A DNA stretch of 64,000 nucleotides, taken from the NCBI RefSeq assembly GCF_027595985.1, contig NC_073306.1:189972500-190036499 (forward strand). Direction: 5' to 3'. The position numbers and the translations under genes were made by a program. The notes below the pieces were generated by a model. That model saw nothing but the letters and a program-made list of their open reading frames with translations, made no database searches and had not been told where the DNA came from. Shown piece by piece: positions 36,041 to 48,934 of the stretch (the stretch's first letter is position 1; every line of letters starts with the position of its first letter). This DNA is from Sorex araneus. Lineage: Eukaryota; Chordata; Mammalia; Eulipotyphla; Soricidae.

Positions 36041-36161
36041 TAAAATAAAATGAAAATAAATAAGCAAATGGATATTACCAGTTAAACATCTAAAAAGTCA
36101 AAAAATTGTAAGATTCACTATATCTACTACGTAAAGATTTTAAGGTTTTATGGAACTTCTG

Positions 36162-36320
36162 GAGGTGGGGAGATAGCACAATAGATAAGGCATTGCACAC
36201 GGCCAAACAGTGCTTGATCCCCAACAGGGCATATGGTCTCTGGAACACTGGCAGAAGTGATCTCTGAGTGCAGGGCCATGAGTAAGCCCTGGGCACCACA
36301 AAATGTGGCCCAACTTTCAC
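36162..36320 (+). mobile_element. Type A SINE, diverged
   Basis: gtggggagatagcacaatag, gggcatatggtctctggaac, agtaagccctgggcacc. Confidence 0.75.
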
Positions 36321-37714
36321 ACACAGAAGAAAAAAATATATAGAGAACTTCTATAGAATACTCTACTTGGTATAGATGGTATAGGTTTTATAAATTAAAA
36401 AGGAAAGATATCAATAAGCTGTTTTAGAAAATTTAAATGCTATCATGACTAAAATAGCTGTGGGTTGATTAGACCCTTTGTGCATAGCTTATACTTAATG
36501 CAATTCCTCTTCTTTTTAAAAACAAATCATTTAATCCTATTACTTGGTGTTGTAATTACTTGTTTTCTAAAGTTGGAATTGACAATTGAAAATAAAATGC
36601 ATTGCATATTTCACAGTGACAAAAATGGCAAGAAGTGCAAACCTTAATCTTCTAAAGTTAAGAAAGTTTCTAAATAAATGCATGAAAGCATTTCAAATAA
36701 TATCACATTTTTCCCCCACTGAGTTCTATTGAAGCTAAAGAAACTAAATGAAATTTTGCTTTAGTTTTAGTTTAACCATTATGTGAGTAAAATAGTGACA
36801 TATAATGGAGAATTCTATTCAGGTTTATACCAAAAAAACCTATCCTAATGAGACCAGTGAGAAAAACTGATAAAATTGTTTTTCAGGCCTCAGCAAGTCA
36901 TTGAGGAATGAAAAAAGTAAGATTGGGCCAAATTGTTTTTCAGGTGTCAGGTTTTGTGTCACTGAGAAAAGAAAACGTAATATTGGGCCAGAGAATATAG
37001 CAGAAAACATGCTTGCCACCAGTCAGAAAAAGCCCAGGGCACCTCTAGATGCTACCCAAATTTCCCCATCTCAAAAAAAAAAAAAGAAAAGAAAAAGAGG
37101 GAAAGATAAATATTATCACTATTTTTTCTTTTTTTAAAAAAATTTAATTTTGCGGGCTTTGGCTTGCTTCTGGTTCTGTATCCAGGGGACTAAATGTGTG
37201 ATGCTCAAAATTTTTTAAAAGAGTCTCCAAGTTTTATTTAAATCTGAGAGATATAGCTTGATGAAAGCCTGATATAAAACTAATCTGTTTGAGATCACTG
37301 AGAATGGAAGGACACAAATGGTGGCTTGTCAACCTGCACGTATTAGTGTAGCTTTTAAAGCATCTGAGATGGGTTAGAACTTAAAATAGTTCTACCTAGG
37401 GGTGATGATAAAGCAGAAATGCATCTGTACTCATAGATACTAAAAATCAGCCTGCAATCATTTTAATTTTTGATAATATAAGGTAATCTGGACCCACTGA
37501 TGCCATTAGTCATTCATATAAAAGTTGATATATATTATTTCAGAAAAAAATTCTAGGTTTTTGGTTATATTTAGTTTCTTAAAGAAATGTTTTGCACTTG
37601 GTCACACTTATGCAGGAACATAAGAAGCTACTATAAATGAAGTGACTGATCAAAACAAAGAGAAACTGTTAAGTTTCAAAACAGATGAAATAAAAAGTCT
37701 TATAAAATGATAAG

Positions 37715-37865
37715 CACAATGGGTAGGATGCACGGTACACAGATTAAGGTGCTTCCCTTGCATGTAGCCATTTCAGTTTAATCCCTGGTTCCTGATCTCT
37801 GTCAGGAGTCAACCTTAAGCAAAGACCCAAAATTCCTGATCACTACAACCTGTGGTCCCAAATTC
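37715..37865 (+). mobile_element. Old type A SINE
   Basis: gcttcccttgcatgtagcca, tttaatccctggttcc, ctgtcaggagtcaacc, followed by a CA-rich stretch. Confidence 0.55.
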
Positions 37866-38087
37866 AACACACATACACACACATGCTCACATATTGCCAC
37901 CACAATTACTACCGACACCACCATCACCAACAGAGATTTTTATTTATTCAAAGAAATAAGACAAGATCAATAAATTCAGCAATATTTGAAAACTCAGAAA
38001 AGACAAATATGGAATTCTTTTATCTACAAATAGCAACTCCAGAAAGAAAATTCAAAGAAAATAATAAACAAAAGATGGAATGAATAT

Positions 38088-38352
38088 CACAATCACTGTC
38101 AATCACTGTCATCCCGTTGCTCATCAATTTGTTAGAGCGGGCACCAGTAACGTCTCTCATTGAGAGACTTATTTTTACTGTTTTTGGCATATCCAATACA
38201 CACGTGTAGCTTGTCAGGCTCTGCCACGCGGGCTCGATACTCTCGATACTCTCAGTAGCTTGCCGGCTCTCTGAGAGGGGCGGAGGAATCAAACTCGGGT
38301 CGGCCACATGAAAGGCAAATGCCCAACCACTGTGCGATCACTCCAGCCCCCA
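38088..38352 (-). mobile_element. Type B SINE
   Basis: Tail with two tcactgtcaatcactgtca units, full body, head ending tcactccagccccc. A short local duplication of cgatactctc lies inside the body. Confidence 0.9.
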
Positions 38353-38394
38353 AAAGAAAATAATACTTAAAAAATAAACATATGTAATAGGCTT

Positions 38395-38680
38395 GGTCTT
38401 CAAGCCCATGTTCTCCCTTGAACATGCATCTCACGTGTTTGTACCTCTGCTTTTTCCTACTCTGGAGAAGCCTGTGTTTTCCCTTGAATACTCCCTCTCT
38501 CTCTCACATCTCTCAAAATTTCCAGTAAAAATTATCTTGTTTATGCACAAACTCAGACACACACACACACATACAGACACACATGCGTACACACAACACA
38601 CTATAATAAAGAAGAATCAAAAACTAAAGCAAATAATAGTCGGATAACATTATAAACATTAAGCAAGATAGATCATAATC
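38395..38680. repeat. Segment with pieces repeated at 39331-39425
   Basis: The blocks ctctggagaagcctgtgtt (about 38460) and ataacattataaacattaag (about 38644) recur, adjacent to each other and in the other order, at 39331-39425. A (CA)n-like tract at 38553-38605 lies between them. Confidence 0.6.
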
Positions 38681-38878
38681 GTAAAAATATGCACACTTCT
38701 GCTAATCAAAAAATAGGATATTGACAATTGGCAGTTTGTGGTGGAAGCATTGTATATCTGAAACATAAACATAAACTGTTATTATTGGTTTCCTAAATAA
38801 TTTTAAAAAACCACTTTTAGTCTGAGAATAGACATCTTAATTTACCTTGGTTTAAAGAAAAGTTTTTTTGTATGTTTG

Positions 38879-39012
38879 TCTGTTTTTTTCTGTCCACAGT
38901 CAGTAGTACTTAGAGCTTACTCGAGTGCTTACTCCTGAGTACCAGGTGTTGAAGCCAGGTTAACTACAGGCAAGGCAGTTGGTCTATCCTCTGTACTATC
39001 TCTCTGGCTTGG
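38879..39012 (-). mobile_element. Type A SINE, diverged
   Basis: gagtgcttactcctgagtac, ggttaactacaggcaaggca and ctgtactatctctctggc. Confidence 0.65.
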
Positions 39013-39330
39013 TTTAAAGAAGAATTTATGAGGGACAGTAATAAAATTTTGTAATGTGAAATTAAAAACTAATTGACAACATGGTATTTTTCTGCCAAAG
39101 AATTCTCTATAAATAAAAGTTAAACACCTTTGAAAATAAACAGAAATTGAGAAAATTCATCAATGAAACAATTACATAGGAACTAAATAAATTGTTCAGT
39201 TACATGGCACTCAGATAATGACACTAGATAAAACTTTAGAAGAAAAATATATAAAAAACTAAATATATTTATAATTTTGTGGATTATAGTGTATTTAATT
39301 TTATACAATGAATATAATGTGAGGAACAAA

Positions 39331-39425
39331 TAATAGACTGATAATATTATAAGCATTAAGCATGATAGGTCACAATCTTGCTTTTTCCACTCTGGAGAAG
39401 CCTGTGTTCTCCCTTGAACAAGTAT
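39331..39425. repeat. Rearranged partial copy of 38395-38680
   Basis: Holds ataatattataagcattaag joined to tgctttttccactctggaga and agcctgtgttctcccttgaa; see the entry at 38395. Confidence 0.6.
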
Positions 39426-39546
39426 TATAATGACATCAAACTATTTACTAAATAACTCTACATCAAACAGTGTAAACAATTTCCTAGTATTTGATGTGTT
39501 AAAGATGCACATTTTAACATCATGAATAATTACTAATGCTCCCATA

Positions 39547-39789
39547 ATGGTCACTATTGTCCCATTGTTCATCTATTTGCTTGAGCAAGTACCAGTAACA
39601 TCTCCATTGTGAGACTTGTTGTTACTGTTTTCGTCATATCATGTACCAATGGGTAGCTTGCCAGGCTCTGCCTTGTGGGCAAGATACTCTTGGTAGTTTG
39701 CCGGGGTCTCTGAGAGGGACAAAGGAATGGAACCCAGGTCAGCCTCATGCAAAGCAAATGCCCTACCCGCTCTGCTATTGCTCTAGTCC
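39547..39789 (-). mobile_element. Type B SINE
   Basis: tcactattgtcccattgttc, gtagcttgccaggctctgcc, head ending attgctctagtcc. Confidence 0.87.
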
Positions 39790-40119
39790 AGGAAAAACAA
39801 TAGAGAAGATTATGGTGGGGAAAAAAAGTATAGCAATCTACAATGGGGCAGAAAATTAGGAAGCACAGACAAATTGCAACAAAAACAATAACAAAAAGGT
39901 AAAAAAAATTGATAAAAATATAAATTGTGCTTTGTAAAATTTAAAAACCACGGACAACGTAAAAATCCTCTCTGACCTAGATTTACTGCTTGGGGATCGG
40001 TTTTAATATATGAGGGTGAAAGCAGGATGTTTAAAAGAAAATAATGATAGTTCACACAAAATTGTTTTTAATTTCATCTAAGAAATATCCTTAAAAGAAA
40101 TTAAAAGACAAGTTATTTC

Positions 40120-40290
40120 AGAGAGGCAGTTCAGTGGGCTGCGGACATTGTTGTATGTATGAAACCGAGATTCAGCTCCTGACACTAATTGTCCCTTGGG
40201 CGGACTCCCCACCCAGGAACTCAACCTCTGAGAACAACTGGGCTCCTCCCCCTCATTCCCGTCCCAGAGAGAACAAAAATAAAAAAATAA
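40120..40290 (+). mobile_element. SINE-like segment, uncertain family
   Basis: Weak resemblance to a tRNA-headed SINE (gaggcagttcagtgggctgc) with an A-rich end at 40273-40290; the body is not type A or B. Confidence 0.4.
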
Positions 40291-40485
40291 ATGTTACATA
40301 CACACAAACTCACAGAAGAACAAACCCACAAATCATGTGTAAGACAAAGAATTTGCATATAAAATATGTAAATAATTCTCAACATTCAACCGTTGGGGTC
40401 CCTATATAGAATCTTACATTCACATAAACACCTGAACAGAGATAGAAAGCAAATTTGATTCTAATAATGAAACAGAGAAAACTAA

Positions 40486-40726
40486 CATAGCACAGTGGGT
40501 AGGGCGTTTGCCTTGCATGTGGACAACCCGGGTTCGATTCCTCCACCCCTCTCAGAGAGCCCAGCAAACTACTGAGAGTATCTCGCCTGCAGGGTAGAGC
40601 CTGGCAAGCTACCCGTGGTGTATTTGATAGGCCAAAAACAGTAACTAGTCTCGAAATGGAGGCGTTACTGGTGCCCGCTCGAGCAAATCGATGAGCAACA
40701 GGATGACAGTGGCAGTGATACAGTGA
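40486..40726 (+). mobile_element. Type B SINE
   Basis: acatagcacagtgggtaggg, ctctcagagagcccagcaaa, gagcaaatcgatgagcaaca, ending gacagtggcagtgatacagtg. Confidence 0.9.
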
Positions 40727-40852
40727 ACCAATTGATGAATGATAAAGAATCTATGTAATTCCATATTCATCTTTAATAAGCATTAGTTGAATATTAATAT
40801 GTACATTACCCAAAATGAATTTTAAAGATACTATCCATAGAAGACTAAGCAT

Positions 40853-40925
40853 TTTGCTGGGCTGTAGTTCAGAGGTGGAACCCTCGCTTATGTCGGCCCT
40901 GAGTCCAATCCCTGTTAACACACAC
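40853..40925 (+). mobile_element. tRNA-Ala-like SINE (ID-like) remnant
   Basis: gctgggctgtagttcagagg, ggaaccctcgcttatg and gagtccaatccctg follow tRNA-Ala-headed SINE order, then a CA-rich end. Confidence 0.5.
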
Positions 40926-42021
40926 TTGTTCATTCTCATGCATACACACAACGGTAATGGACACACATTTCAAAATATACTTGATTCCCTTGTACAACAT
41001 TTGCTACACAACAAAAGATACAGGTATTAAAGAATAGATTGTAGTTGCTTCAAAATGGAGAAAAGAAACATTTGACTATATATAGAAAGATAACATGAGG
41101 ATGTCCCTTTGTGGGAATGTATAATTCTTTATACGTTCTTGTTGGTCAATACATGACTCTGTGAGATAAACAATATAAACCTGGGTGTATACTAACAAAA
41201 GAGGCTGATAATAAGATATTTAGTCTATTTAATATGATTGATATAGTGAAGATTAGTATATTACTATATTAAGCTTTTATCCTGTCTATTAAACTCAATT
41301 AGGCAATACATTTCTTAATGGTCTATGATAATGTACACTTTCTTGCTGAAGTATAGATGAAATATATACTGTATAAATTTTGACCTTGCTAAGTTGGACC
41401 ATTTGCAAAAAAAAATGCTATTATAAGAGTGCAATTTAATATTTTATAAAAGCACAGGAAGATAATGTGGGAATATATTGCTTTCCTTGCATAGTTTATT
41501 TGATATAATGGTTGATTGCTAAATAATGTGTATATTTTTAGCATTTAATAGAACTGACTCATTTGGAGCAAAACTGTGAGAACTGTAGGATTGATTTAAA
41601 AATATCCAGCCTATTTTCAGAATTCTCTTTGTCACCAAAATGACTTTGCCCTCAAAAAAGCTACAATTTTCTAGTGCAATTGTCATCGAATTCCACCTGA
41701 ACACGTTTTCTCCTCAGTGCTTATCCGAATGATGCAGCTGGAATTTCTAGTGAACTCACAATTGAAGCCACTCACCTGACAAAACTGTCATAGACAGAAT
41801 TTCCTTTACATCATCACTGTGGATGAAGATTGAGTATTTAACCTATGCAAATCAAAATCAGTTTACCTGAAATCTCTTCTAACCAAGATTTATAGACACC
41901 CCCTGCTTATATCCTCTGCTTATACAAAGTACACACTAATAGAATATGCAAATATAATATCAGCAACCAAAATTCTAAATTCAGTTTTTAATGCAACAAA
42001 TTAGTGCTCAGAAGAACAAAC

Positions 42022-42205
42022 AGGACCAGAGTAATAGTGAAGTGGTTAGAATACTTATTTTGCAGGAAGATAACGTGTTTCAAACTCCAGCACTTTATAA
42101 GGTTCTCAGCCCTCCAGGAGTGATTCCTGAGCACAGAGCCAGGAGTTAGTCTTGAACACCACTGTTATGGCCCCCAAACAAAACAAAACAAAACAAAAAA
42201 GACAC
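42022..42205 (+). mobile_element. Old type A SINE
   Basis: ggaccagagtaatagtgaag, ccaggagtgattcctgagca, cagagccaggagttagtctt, (AAAAC)n tail. Confidence 0.75.
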
Positions 42206-42837
42206 AAAGTTGGAAAACAAAAACAACTACTTAGCCCAACCGCTAAAATGTAAACTTATCATATTAACTTAGGAAGGTTCTATATTATAAAAAAAAGATT
42301 GTTAGAAAGGATGCAACTTTAAAAAATGAAATATGTTATTTGTATTTTACTATCAAAATTGTTCACCATAATAACTTTTTCACTGCTTTTGCTTTTAATA
42401 TCATGAAGCAATTTCCACTTGCTACAATTTTTGTCTAACTAATCCATTGCATCCATTATTTAAATTTTGGGTGATGAATGTATAATTATCAAGTTTATCC
42501 CATTGAAAGTGTCATTTTAGACTGCTCTTCCCTTGTTCATTTTTGTCTATCTATGTGATCTATTCATTATTGTAGAGTATTAAAGTCCTATACTGTTATT
42601 ATTTCCAAAATATTTTATTTTAGCTTTATTAATATTTGTTTATGTATTTTGCTATATTTTCGTGCTTCTCTATTGAGTGCATATATCATGTATAATTTAA
42701 AAAGCATTGTCCTTCTGTTGATTTTTCTGTAAGTGTATAATCCCTAATTTTTTTCTCTTACTTTTTTAACTTGGAAGTATTGTTTATATAATATAAGTAT
42801 AAAATTATAAACTATTTTAAAATTTTCCATTTTTCAG

Positions 42838-43440
42838 GAGAGTGGAGATGCAGCTGGTCAACCTGTACCCGCGGGGCAAGTCCATCAGTAGCCTGATGGT
42901 GCCTTCAGGCTTTCTGTTGCCAAAAAATTGCTGCTGAGCCTCTGGCTGGACACCAACAATTCAGGATCAAGTTTCCTGAGAAATTAATTGACCAAAAGTT
43001 AGGTACAAGGGAGCTACACCCAAAACACCTCCTGCTCAGCTAACAAGCTCTTAAGCCTTGCTTCAGAGATCCATAAATAAATCCCGAAAGAGATCAACAT
43101 TGAACATCAGGCTAAATCTGAGAGGTCATATTAGCCTGGTGCCCGCCCAAGCAGAGCCCCAGGCAGCTGTTTCCTTCCACAATCTGAAATGCCCTTGGTG
43201 GAGGCATGCCTGACCATGCCCCTGGTGGGACTCCACAGCTCAGGACAGATCTCACTGAGATATTAATCTGCTGAAAATTTGGGTATGTAAGTTTTGTGAC
43301 TTAACTCTCCAGGCTTCCTCAGGGTCAGGACTACCTCCCCCACACCTCCCTGTACTTCTGGAAGCTTCAGCAGTGATGTCCACAACCCAAAGCTGCCATT
43401 TAAAAAGGTACTCCAGCCTTACCTTCCTGATCAAAATACC
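42838..43440 (+). repeat. Retroposon 5' segment preceding an L1 3' end
   Basis: GC-balanced segment sharing blocks with 15105-15600, e.g. aatctgctgaaaa and the cctccc...ccctgt region. It runs straight into the L1 3' end at 43440, so the two parts behave as one inserted unit within the ancient L1. Confidence 0.5.
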
Positions 43441-43507
43441 GAATGCCCTGAATGAATAAACATGATGACCTCTTAGTACTTGTCTTACAAATCATAATGT
43501 ACAAAAG

Positions 43508-43595
<88 letters not shown>

Positions 43596-43800
43596 AAAGT
43601 GCCTGTCACAGAGCAGGCTGGGGATGGAGGGTTGGAGGTGGGGTGTAGGGTATGCTGGGAGGAAAATGGTGGACACTGGTGGTGGGAAATGTACACTGGT
43701 TGAGGGATGGATGTCAGATCATTGCACAACTGAAACCCAGTCCTGAAGAGCTTTGTAACGCTGTTTCATGGATATCCAATTTAAAAAATTTAGAAAAGAC
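43440..43800 (+). mobile_element. L1 3' end with expanded (GA)n
   Basis: catgatgacctcttagtact matches catgataacctctcagtacc of the L1 3' UTR at 3481; then (GA)n, G-rich tract with cactggtggtgggaaatg, and an A-rich end near 43780-43800. Confidence 0.85.
43510..43592 (+). repeat. (GA)n microsatellite inside L1 3' UTR
   Basis: About 41 uninterrupted GA units. In other L1 copies this position holds only a short GAGAGAG run (3531-3537), so the array has expanded from the L1 sequence. Confidence 0.95.
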
Positions 43801-45769
43801 AAAACCAAAAAAATGTAATGTGGAATTCATGCCCGTTTCAGTCAGCTTAATCAGTGGCTGAAAGTATTATCTTACATTAATTTTTTTCCATTCCCTCTGT
43901 ATAAGTCTATTTATGTCTTAAAAGTCTAGGTGATGCCCTACTAAGCAGCAAAAAGTTTTGTTTCTTTTTCTTTTGCAATCTATCCAATCACTTTGTGCCT
44001 TTTAACTGCTGAGATCAGTCCTATTTGCATAATTATTGCTATAAGGATTTTTCTTTTGTTGAGTTTGTCTGTACATTTATTCATCATCATCATTTATTAC
44101 TTTTTAAATTTTTGTTGAATGTAATATATTTTACTTAGATTGAAGAATACCTTTCAGTATACTTTAAAAGGGGTGTTCATTGTTGGCCAACTCCCTGAGC
44201 TTTTATTTGGGAAGTCTATTTTCCCCTGATGTAAAATATAGGGTATAATAGTGTGGCAGTTTTTGTCTGAGTATTTTGATTAAGCCATTGCTCTCTATCC
44301 AAGTCTGATGATGTCTTGATGTGGATTATTATTATATTTTACCCATTTCTTTTTGTTTTCTCCAAGTTTTTTTAATATTACTTCTTAGTCATGAACTTAT
44401 AGACATTTCAGTATTTAATTTTTGGCATAAATCTTTCTGCATTTAGATAAAAGGTGTTCTGATAGCTTCACTGATATGCATTTAGTTCTCTTTTCAGGCT
44501 TGAAGCATTATCAGCTACTATTTATTTTAATAAACTTTTTATTTTAATAAACTTTTTATTTTAATAAACTGTTTCCTTCCCTCTATTTCTAAAGAACTCA
44601 TTAACTTATAATGCCTTTCCTACATAAATTGAATCATTCTGAAAAAATTATTTTATATCTTAAATATTGCTCTTCTTCCAATTAAAATTTTTCTAGGTTT
44701 TTATTTTTCACCTTACTAAGTTTTTTTTATTCTATTTTCAGAGCAGGCAATAGATCCTTTATATTAAAATTTTCAAAGCCCAAGTCTGTTAACTGAATTT
44801 AATTTTAAATTCTACTTTATGTTTATTTATTTTATTATTAAGTGCATTAAATTGCTTTTTGAAAAGTTTTTCCTATTTCTATTTGCATTTCTTCGTTGAA
44901 AATACTTAGTTTTCTATTAGGACATATTCTATGTCCTTAAAATTGGTTTCAGGAGTTATTTCTTTTCTTTTTATGTACTATTATCTTGAGATCTCAAATT
45001 GTCTGTTGTAGTTCTCTGCTATGTCATTAAGCTCATTTACCACCTGTCCAATGTTTCCTCACTTTTATAACAAAACTAAAATACATAAATATGCAAAATA
45101 AATAAATGTAAGCTCTATCTGAAACCGATTTAAGCACTTGCTTTTTATTATCTTCTAGCTAGTGGGATATCACTTTATGTATTTGCTTACTTATTTTCAT
45201 ATTGATTTATTTATTGTTGACTTAGGTTGTTTAACATACCCTTGAGGAACTGGAATAGCTATTTCCCTGATGTTGGAGTGGAGAGTGGCACAAGGGAATT
45301 GGTGGGGAGGCAACATGCTTCAAATGAGTGCTCTTGTTTGCCCCTTCATTTTTAGGGTACTAAACCTGTCTTTGTAATCTACTGGTGTTTGGTTCACTCT
45401 AGAGAACCTGCTGATCCTAAGGCACGGTGTGTGGGGAGTAGAGATAGTAGAGGCTGCCACATTATCTCCGTTATTCTCCTTGCTAGAGCTCCTGATGTGC
45501 AACTTCTCAACTCCTCCCCTTCTTATTTTATCTCAGTTCAAGGAACACATCTCCATATCATTTTTCTTTTCCATCAACCAGGCCCTTTGATGGAGCTGGC
45601 ATTCCTGATAATTCCATCATTATCACTTCCTAGCTATCTTTTGTTACATCAGTGTGTGGATCTTGTGAGCATCCTTGCTAATGCCCTTTGTATCTTTCTA
45701 AGGCACTTTGTACTAACCTTTGTACAAAACCTATTCTAGGTACCCCATGTATTCTAATGTCGTCTTCAT

Positions 45770-46492
45770 TATTTAAAGGCCAAAGTTGCCACTATTTTGA
45801 AAAGGTATCCTCCATTAAAATATTGAGTGAAGTAAACCAGAAGAAGAAAGAATCACAGGGTGATCTTACCTATCTGTGGTGTATAGAATACTGCATGAGG
45901 AAATGCATTGTAGTAAAGGGGGGATGCCTAGATCAACCTTGACTCAAGTATTTAGAGAGAAGATGGAAGGAAATCAATGGGGGACAGACAGAACGGGAAG
46001 GAATGGGTGAACAAATATGCAGCTTCAATTAAACTGGTCTAGCCATATTTCCAAAATACAGCATCAACAAAACTGAAAATATGATACCTAAACTTCAGCC
46101 ACTGAAACGTTGCACTGTGACTGTCAAGTTGACAGGTGGGGATGGGATGAGGTTTGGGTTTGGAATGGAATATGGGGACACTGGACGAGGGAAATTGACA
46201 CTGGTGTTGGAATTGGTGTTGAAATATTATATACCTGAAACTCAACTACCAATAACTTTCTATTTTTTGCTTTTTGGGTCACACCCGGCGATGCACAGGG
46301 GTTACTTCTGGCTCATGCACTCAGGAATTATTCCTGACAGTGCTCGGGGTCCATATGGGATGTTGGGAATCAAACCCAGGTTGGCCATATGCAAGGCAAA
46401 CACCCTACCCACTTTGCTATCGCTCCAGCCTCACAACCAAGAATAACTTTGTAAGTTGCAGTTCTTTAATAATAAAAAAATTAAAAAAACAT
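45770..46492 (+). mobile_element. Older-type L1 3' end
   Basis: gtgaagtaaaccagaagaag and gtgtatagaatactgcatga, then a G-rich tract (46135-46220), ataactttgtaagttgcagt and AATAATAAAAAAATTAAAAA. It resembles the general laurasiatherian L1 3' end and is interrupted by a type A SINE. Confidence 0.7.
46261..46437 (-). mobile_element. Type A SINE, young
   Basis: gggtcacacccggcgatgca, cactcaggaattattcctga, head ending ctatcgctccagcc. Possible duplication around ACCAATAACTTT / ACCAAGAATAACTTT. Confidence 0.9.
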
Positions 46493-46925
46493 TCTCCATA
46501 AATAACTAAAATAAATCATTCACTTCCAACATAAAGAACACAGTTAACAACATTTTGCTCTTCCCAGTTCCCCTAAAATATTTTTAATTGATGTACCTTT
46601 TTTCCAATAATAAAAGTTTTTATTATTTCTAATCACTTAAAAGGAATTGATTTTTAAATGCTATTTACTTGACAAAGCATATGGGCACCTGATATGGGGC
46701 CACCAATCATAGAATAGATTGCCATTTAAAGAAATTTATTTTTCTAATTGCCAGCATTTCTGTCACTCCAGGTCTTGAATGTTATTTTAACCATGATCAT
46801 ACTAAGAATGAAGAAATTTCAATGTTATTCAGGACAAGTTCTTTCATCCTGGTGCTTATTATAAGAATTATGTTATGAAATTATTCCCATACAGACATTT
46901 ATATTTCATTTTCGGTAATACTTAC

Positions 46926-47029
46926 TGTAGTCCATTTGACCTGTGGACCTAGGTCTGTAAAATACAGTGTGACAATGGAGGAAGCTGCGACACTTTGGAT
47001 GGTTATGTAGTCCTTCAAAAATGCCCCTC
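46926..47029 (-). CDS. TECRL: TECRL exon 4 (human-equivalent residues 111-145)
   Basis: 104 bp: GA completes the split Gly codon, then 34 codons encode [27 protein letters not shown] and [17 protein letters not shown] and SIVTLY are hallmarks shared with human TECRL. This finishes the ubiquitin-like fold and leads to the first membrane segment in exon 5. The acceptor ends ttgttgaag at 47030; the donor is gtaagt at 46925 and below. The exon ends in phase 0 after ACT ACA. Differences from the human protein as I recall it are mild: Ala for Pro near the start, Phe for Ala after LY, and Lys for Ser before Trp. Confidence 0.96.
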
Positions 47030-48934
47030 CTTCAACAATAAAAAATCTCATTTCAATGAAATCTCAAAGCACAATGACTAGATAAGTATCACATCTATAT
47101 AAGATACAAAGATATCTTGGTAAGCATTATTTTAAATAGAGAAAATTTTCTAGTAATCTAACTGTATCATAAATGTGATAATGGGTCTGTGGCTCAATGG
47201 TAGAAAGCATAGTTAAAACCTTAGTTTGATTCTCAGCATGTAAAAATTAAGTATACTGAGAGAAAAACTAATGAACTAGAACTACATGTGGATTTATTCA
47301 AAAAGTATAATGTTATTAATACTGCTGCCATTGTTTATATACATAATTTTATGCCATTATGTGACATATTATGCCAAGTTATAAGAAGGTATCATTCATT
47401 CTGTTTTCTAAAAAGTGAGATGTTAAGTTTTAGCTATTGTTTGAGTATATTCGAATTCAAGGCATTAAATTAAAATATTGGCATTTTTTAAGTAAGATAA
47501 AACCATATGTTTGCTATATATTATTAGAGTATAGCATCTTGATAAATTCAATATGGAAAAGATAATATAACCACTTTAAATATTTATTTTAAAAAAGCGA
47601 AGCAAAAAGTGCACAATTATTTTTTACCAATTGTAATTTACAAAAAGACTAATTGGAAGAATCAGACTTAAAATTCAAACTTATTTCAAAAAATCTTTTA
47701 TTTACACCAACTTTTCTTTGCACTTTTTTCTGTGCATCTTATTTATCTCAGTAAATTAATTTACTCTTGTTTTCTGAATTACATTATCACATTCCTATTC
47801 AAGACACTTAAAGAACCTTCTCATACTAAGACCCCATATGGTGCACTCAAGCAGGTAAATAAATGTGAAGACAAAGCAAAATTTATGATTAACAACAAAG
47901 GTTGAACTAAATGGTTCCCCATTTCCTTATACTGTTCTTCAAATTGAAATTGCATTTGACACTGATGCATGTAATATTTTCAGTCTTTATAAAAACTCAA
48001 GTTTATTAAACAATTTAAATGTTTATTAAATATGTAGATGTTTCATTAGACATCCATGTACCTAAAATTATCTATGTGCTTGATGCATGCATAACTTTGT
48101 ATGTATGTACATATATATGCATACATACCTTTGTAGACAAAATTTTTTAAAAGGCAAGATTCTTCCCTTTAAACTCTGTGTAGATGGAAATAAGTCATGA
48201 ACTTTTAAGTTAAGAGGAGTTTGAATTTAATAAATTATGTTATGAAGTTTTGACATATGTCAAAATATTTAATATTATGTCATGAACTTTTAAGTTCAAA
48301 AGATTTGAACTCAGTATATTATGTGGAAGAATTTAGAAACTGAAATTTCTTAACATATGTCTCCTATATATTCACAATAATATTTTTATTCTTCAAAATG
48401 GATCTTTTACCTGGAGCTAATATTCAAAGTGTCCAAATTTAAATTCAACTTGATATAATTTCAGTAACAATGTTATTTAGCAGTAGTCATTTTTAAGTAT
48501 AGAATGCTTCCTGACAAAATTTAAAATTTTGAGAAATGAGGCTAAATGATAATACTCCCTAAATTTGTATTATTCCTTTCTACCTTGTTTGTTTTATTTT
48601 ATAAATTTTATTTTAAAAATAATAAAAGAAAAATTCCAAGTTACCATAAAAACAAAAGGAGGCCATATAAAAGGAAATGTAAGAATTAAAGCTTTCGATA
48701 TAATTAGTCTAGATCCTACCTTCAATACACACTAGCAGTGAATTTGTGAAAAATAATCTTTTCAGACTAAAATAATTCCCTTTAAAAATAGAGCACCATC
48801 TTATATCAAGGTGCTTATATATTTAGAAGAGTTATCACAGTACCTACTCTTTAGTGGGTTGCAAATTTCTTCAATATTGATTAAAGAAAGTAGATTCCAA
48901 ATTGTATAAATAGGTTAGGAAAATTAGTTCTTAC
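47030..48934. other. TECRL intron 3
   Basis: 1.9 kb, AT-rich. Apart from a tRNA-like remnant (47185-47255) I see nothing in it. Confidence 0.8.
47185..47255 (+). mobile_element. Short tRNA-like SINE remnant
   Basis: gggtctgtggctcaatggta and tttgattctcagcatg follow A-box/B-box order; too degraded for a functional tRNA gene. Confidence 0.4.

Larger units (their letters stand above)
42430..45060 (-). mobile_element. Ancient L1, antisense, interrupted
   Basis: Phrases characteristic of the reverse complement of old mammalian L1 ORF2/3' region appear in the expected order: gtagagtattaaagtcctat (42576), gtgcatatatcatgtataat (42678), ctttgtgccttttaactgct (about 43991) and ctccctgagcttttattt (44191). 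Highly diverged. A younger retroposon interrupts it at 42838-43800. Confidence 0.65.
34971..46925. other. TECRL intron 4
   Basis: 12 kb. Holds six type B/A SINEs at 35153-39012, further SINEs at 39547-42205, an ancient antisense L1 (42430-45060) split by a younger composite retroposon (42838-43800), and an L1 3' end (45770-46492). 36330-37060, 40930-42020 and 45070-45760 show nothing I can name. Confidence 0.8.

Noticed and set aside
43400-43729. Serine-leucine and arginine-glutamate repeat frames
   Set aside because: Translations of the GA microsatellite and the L1 3' UTR.
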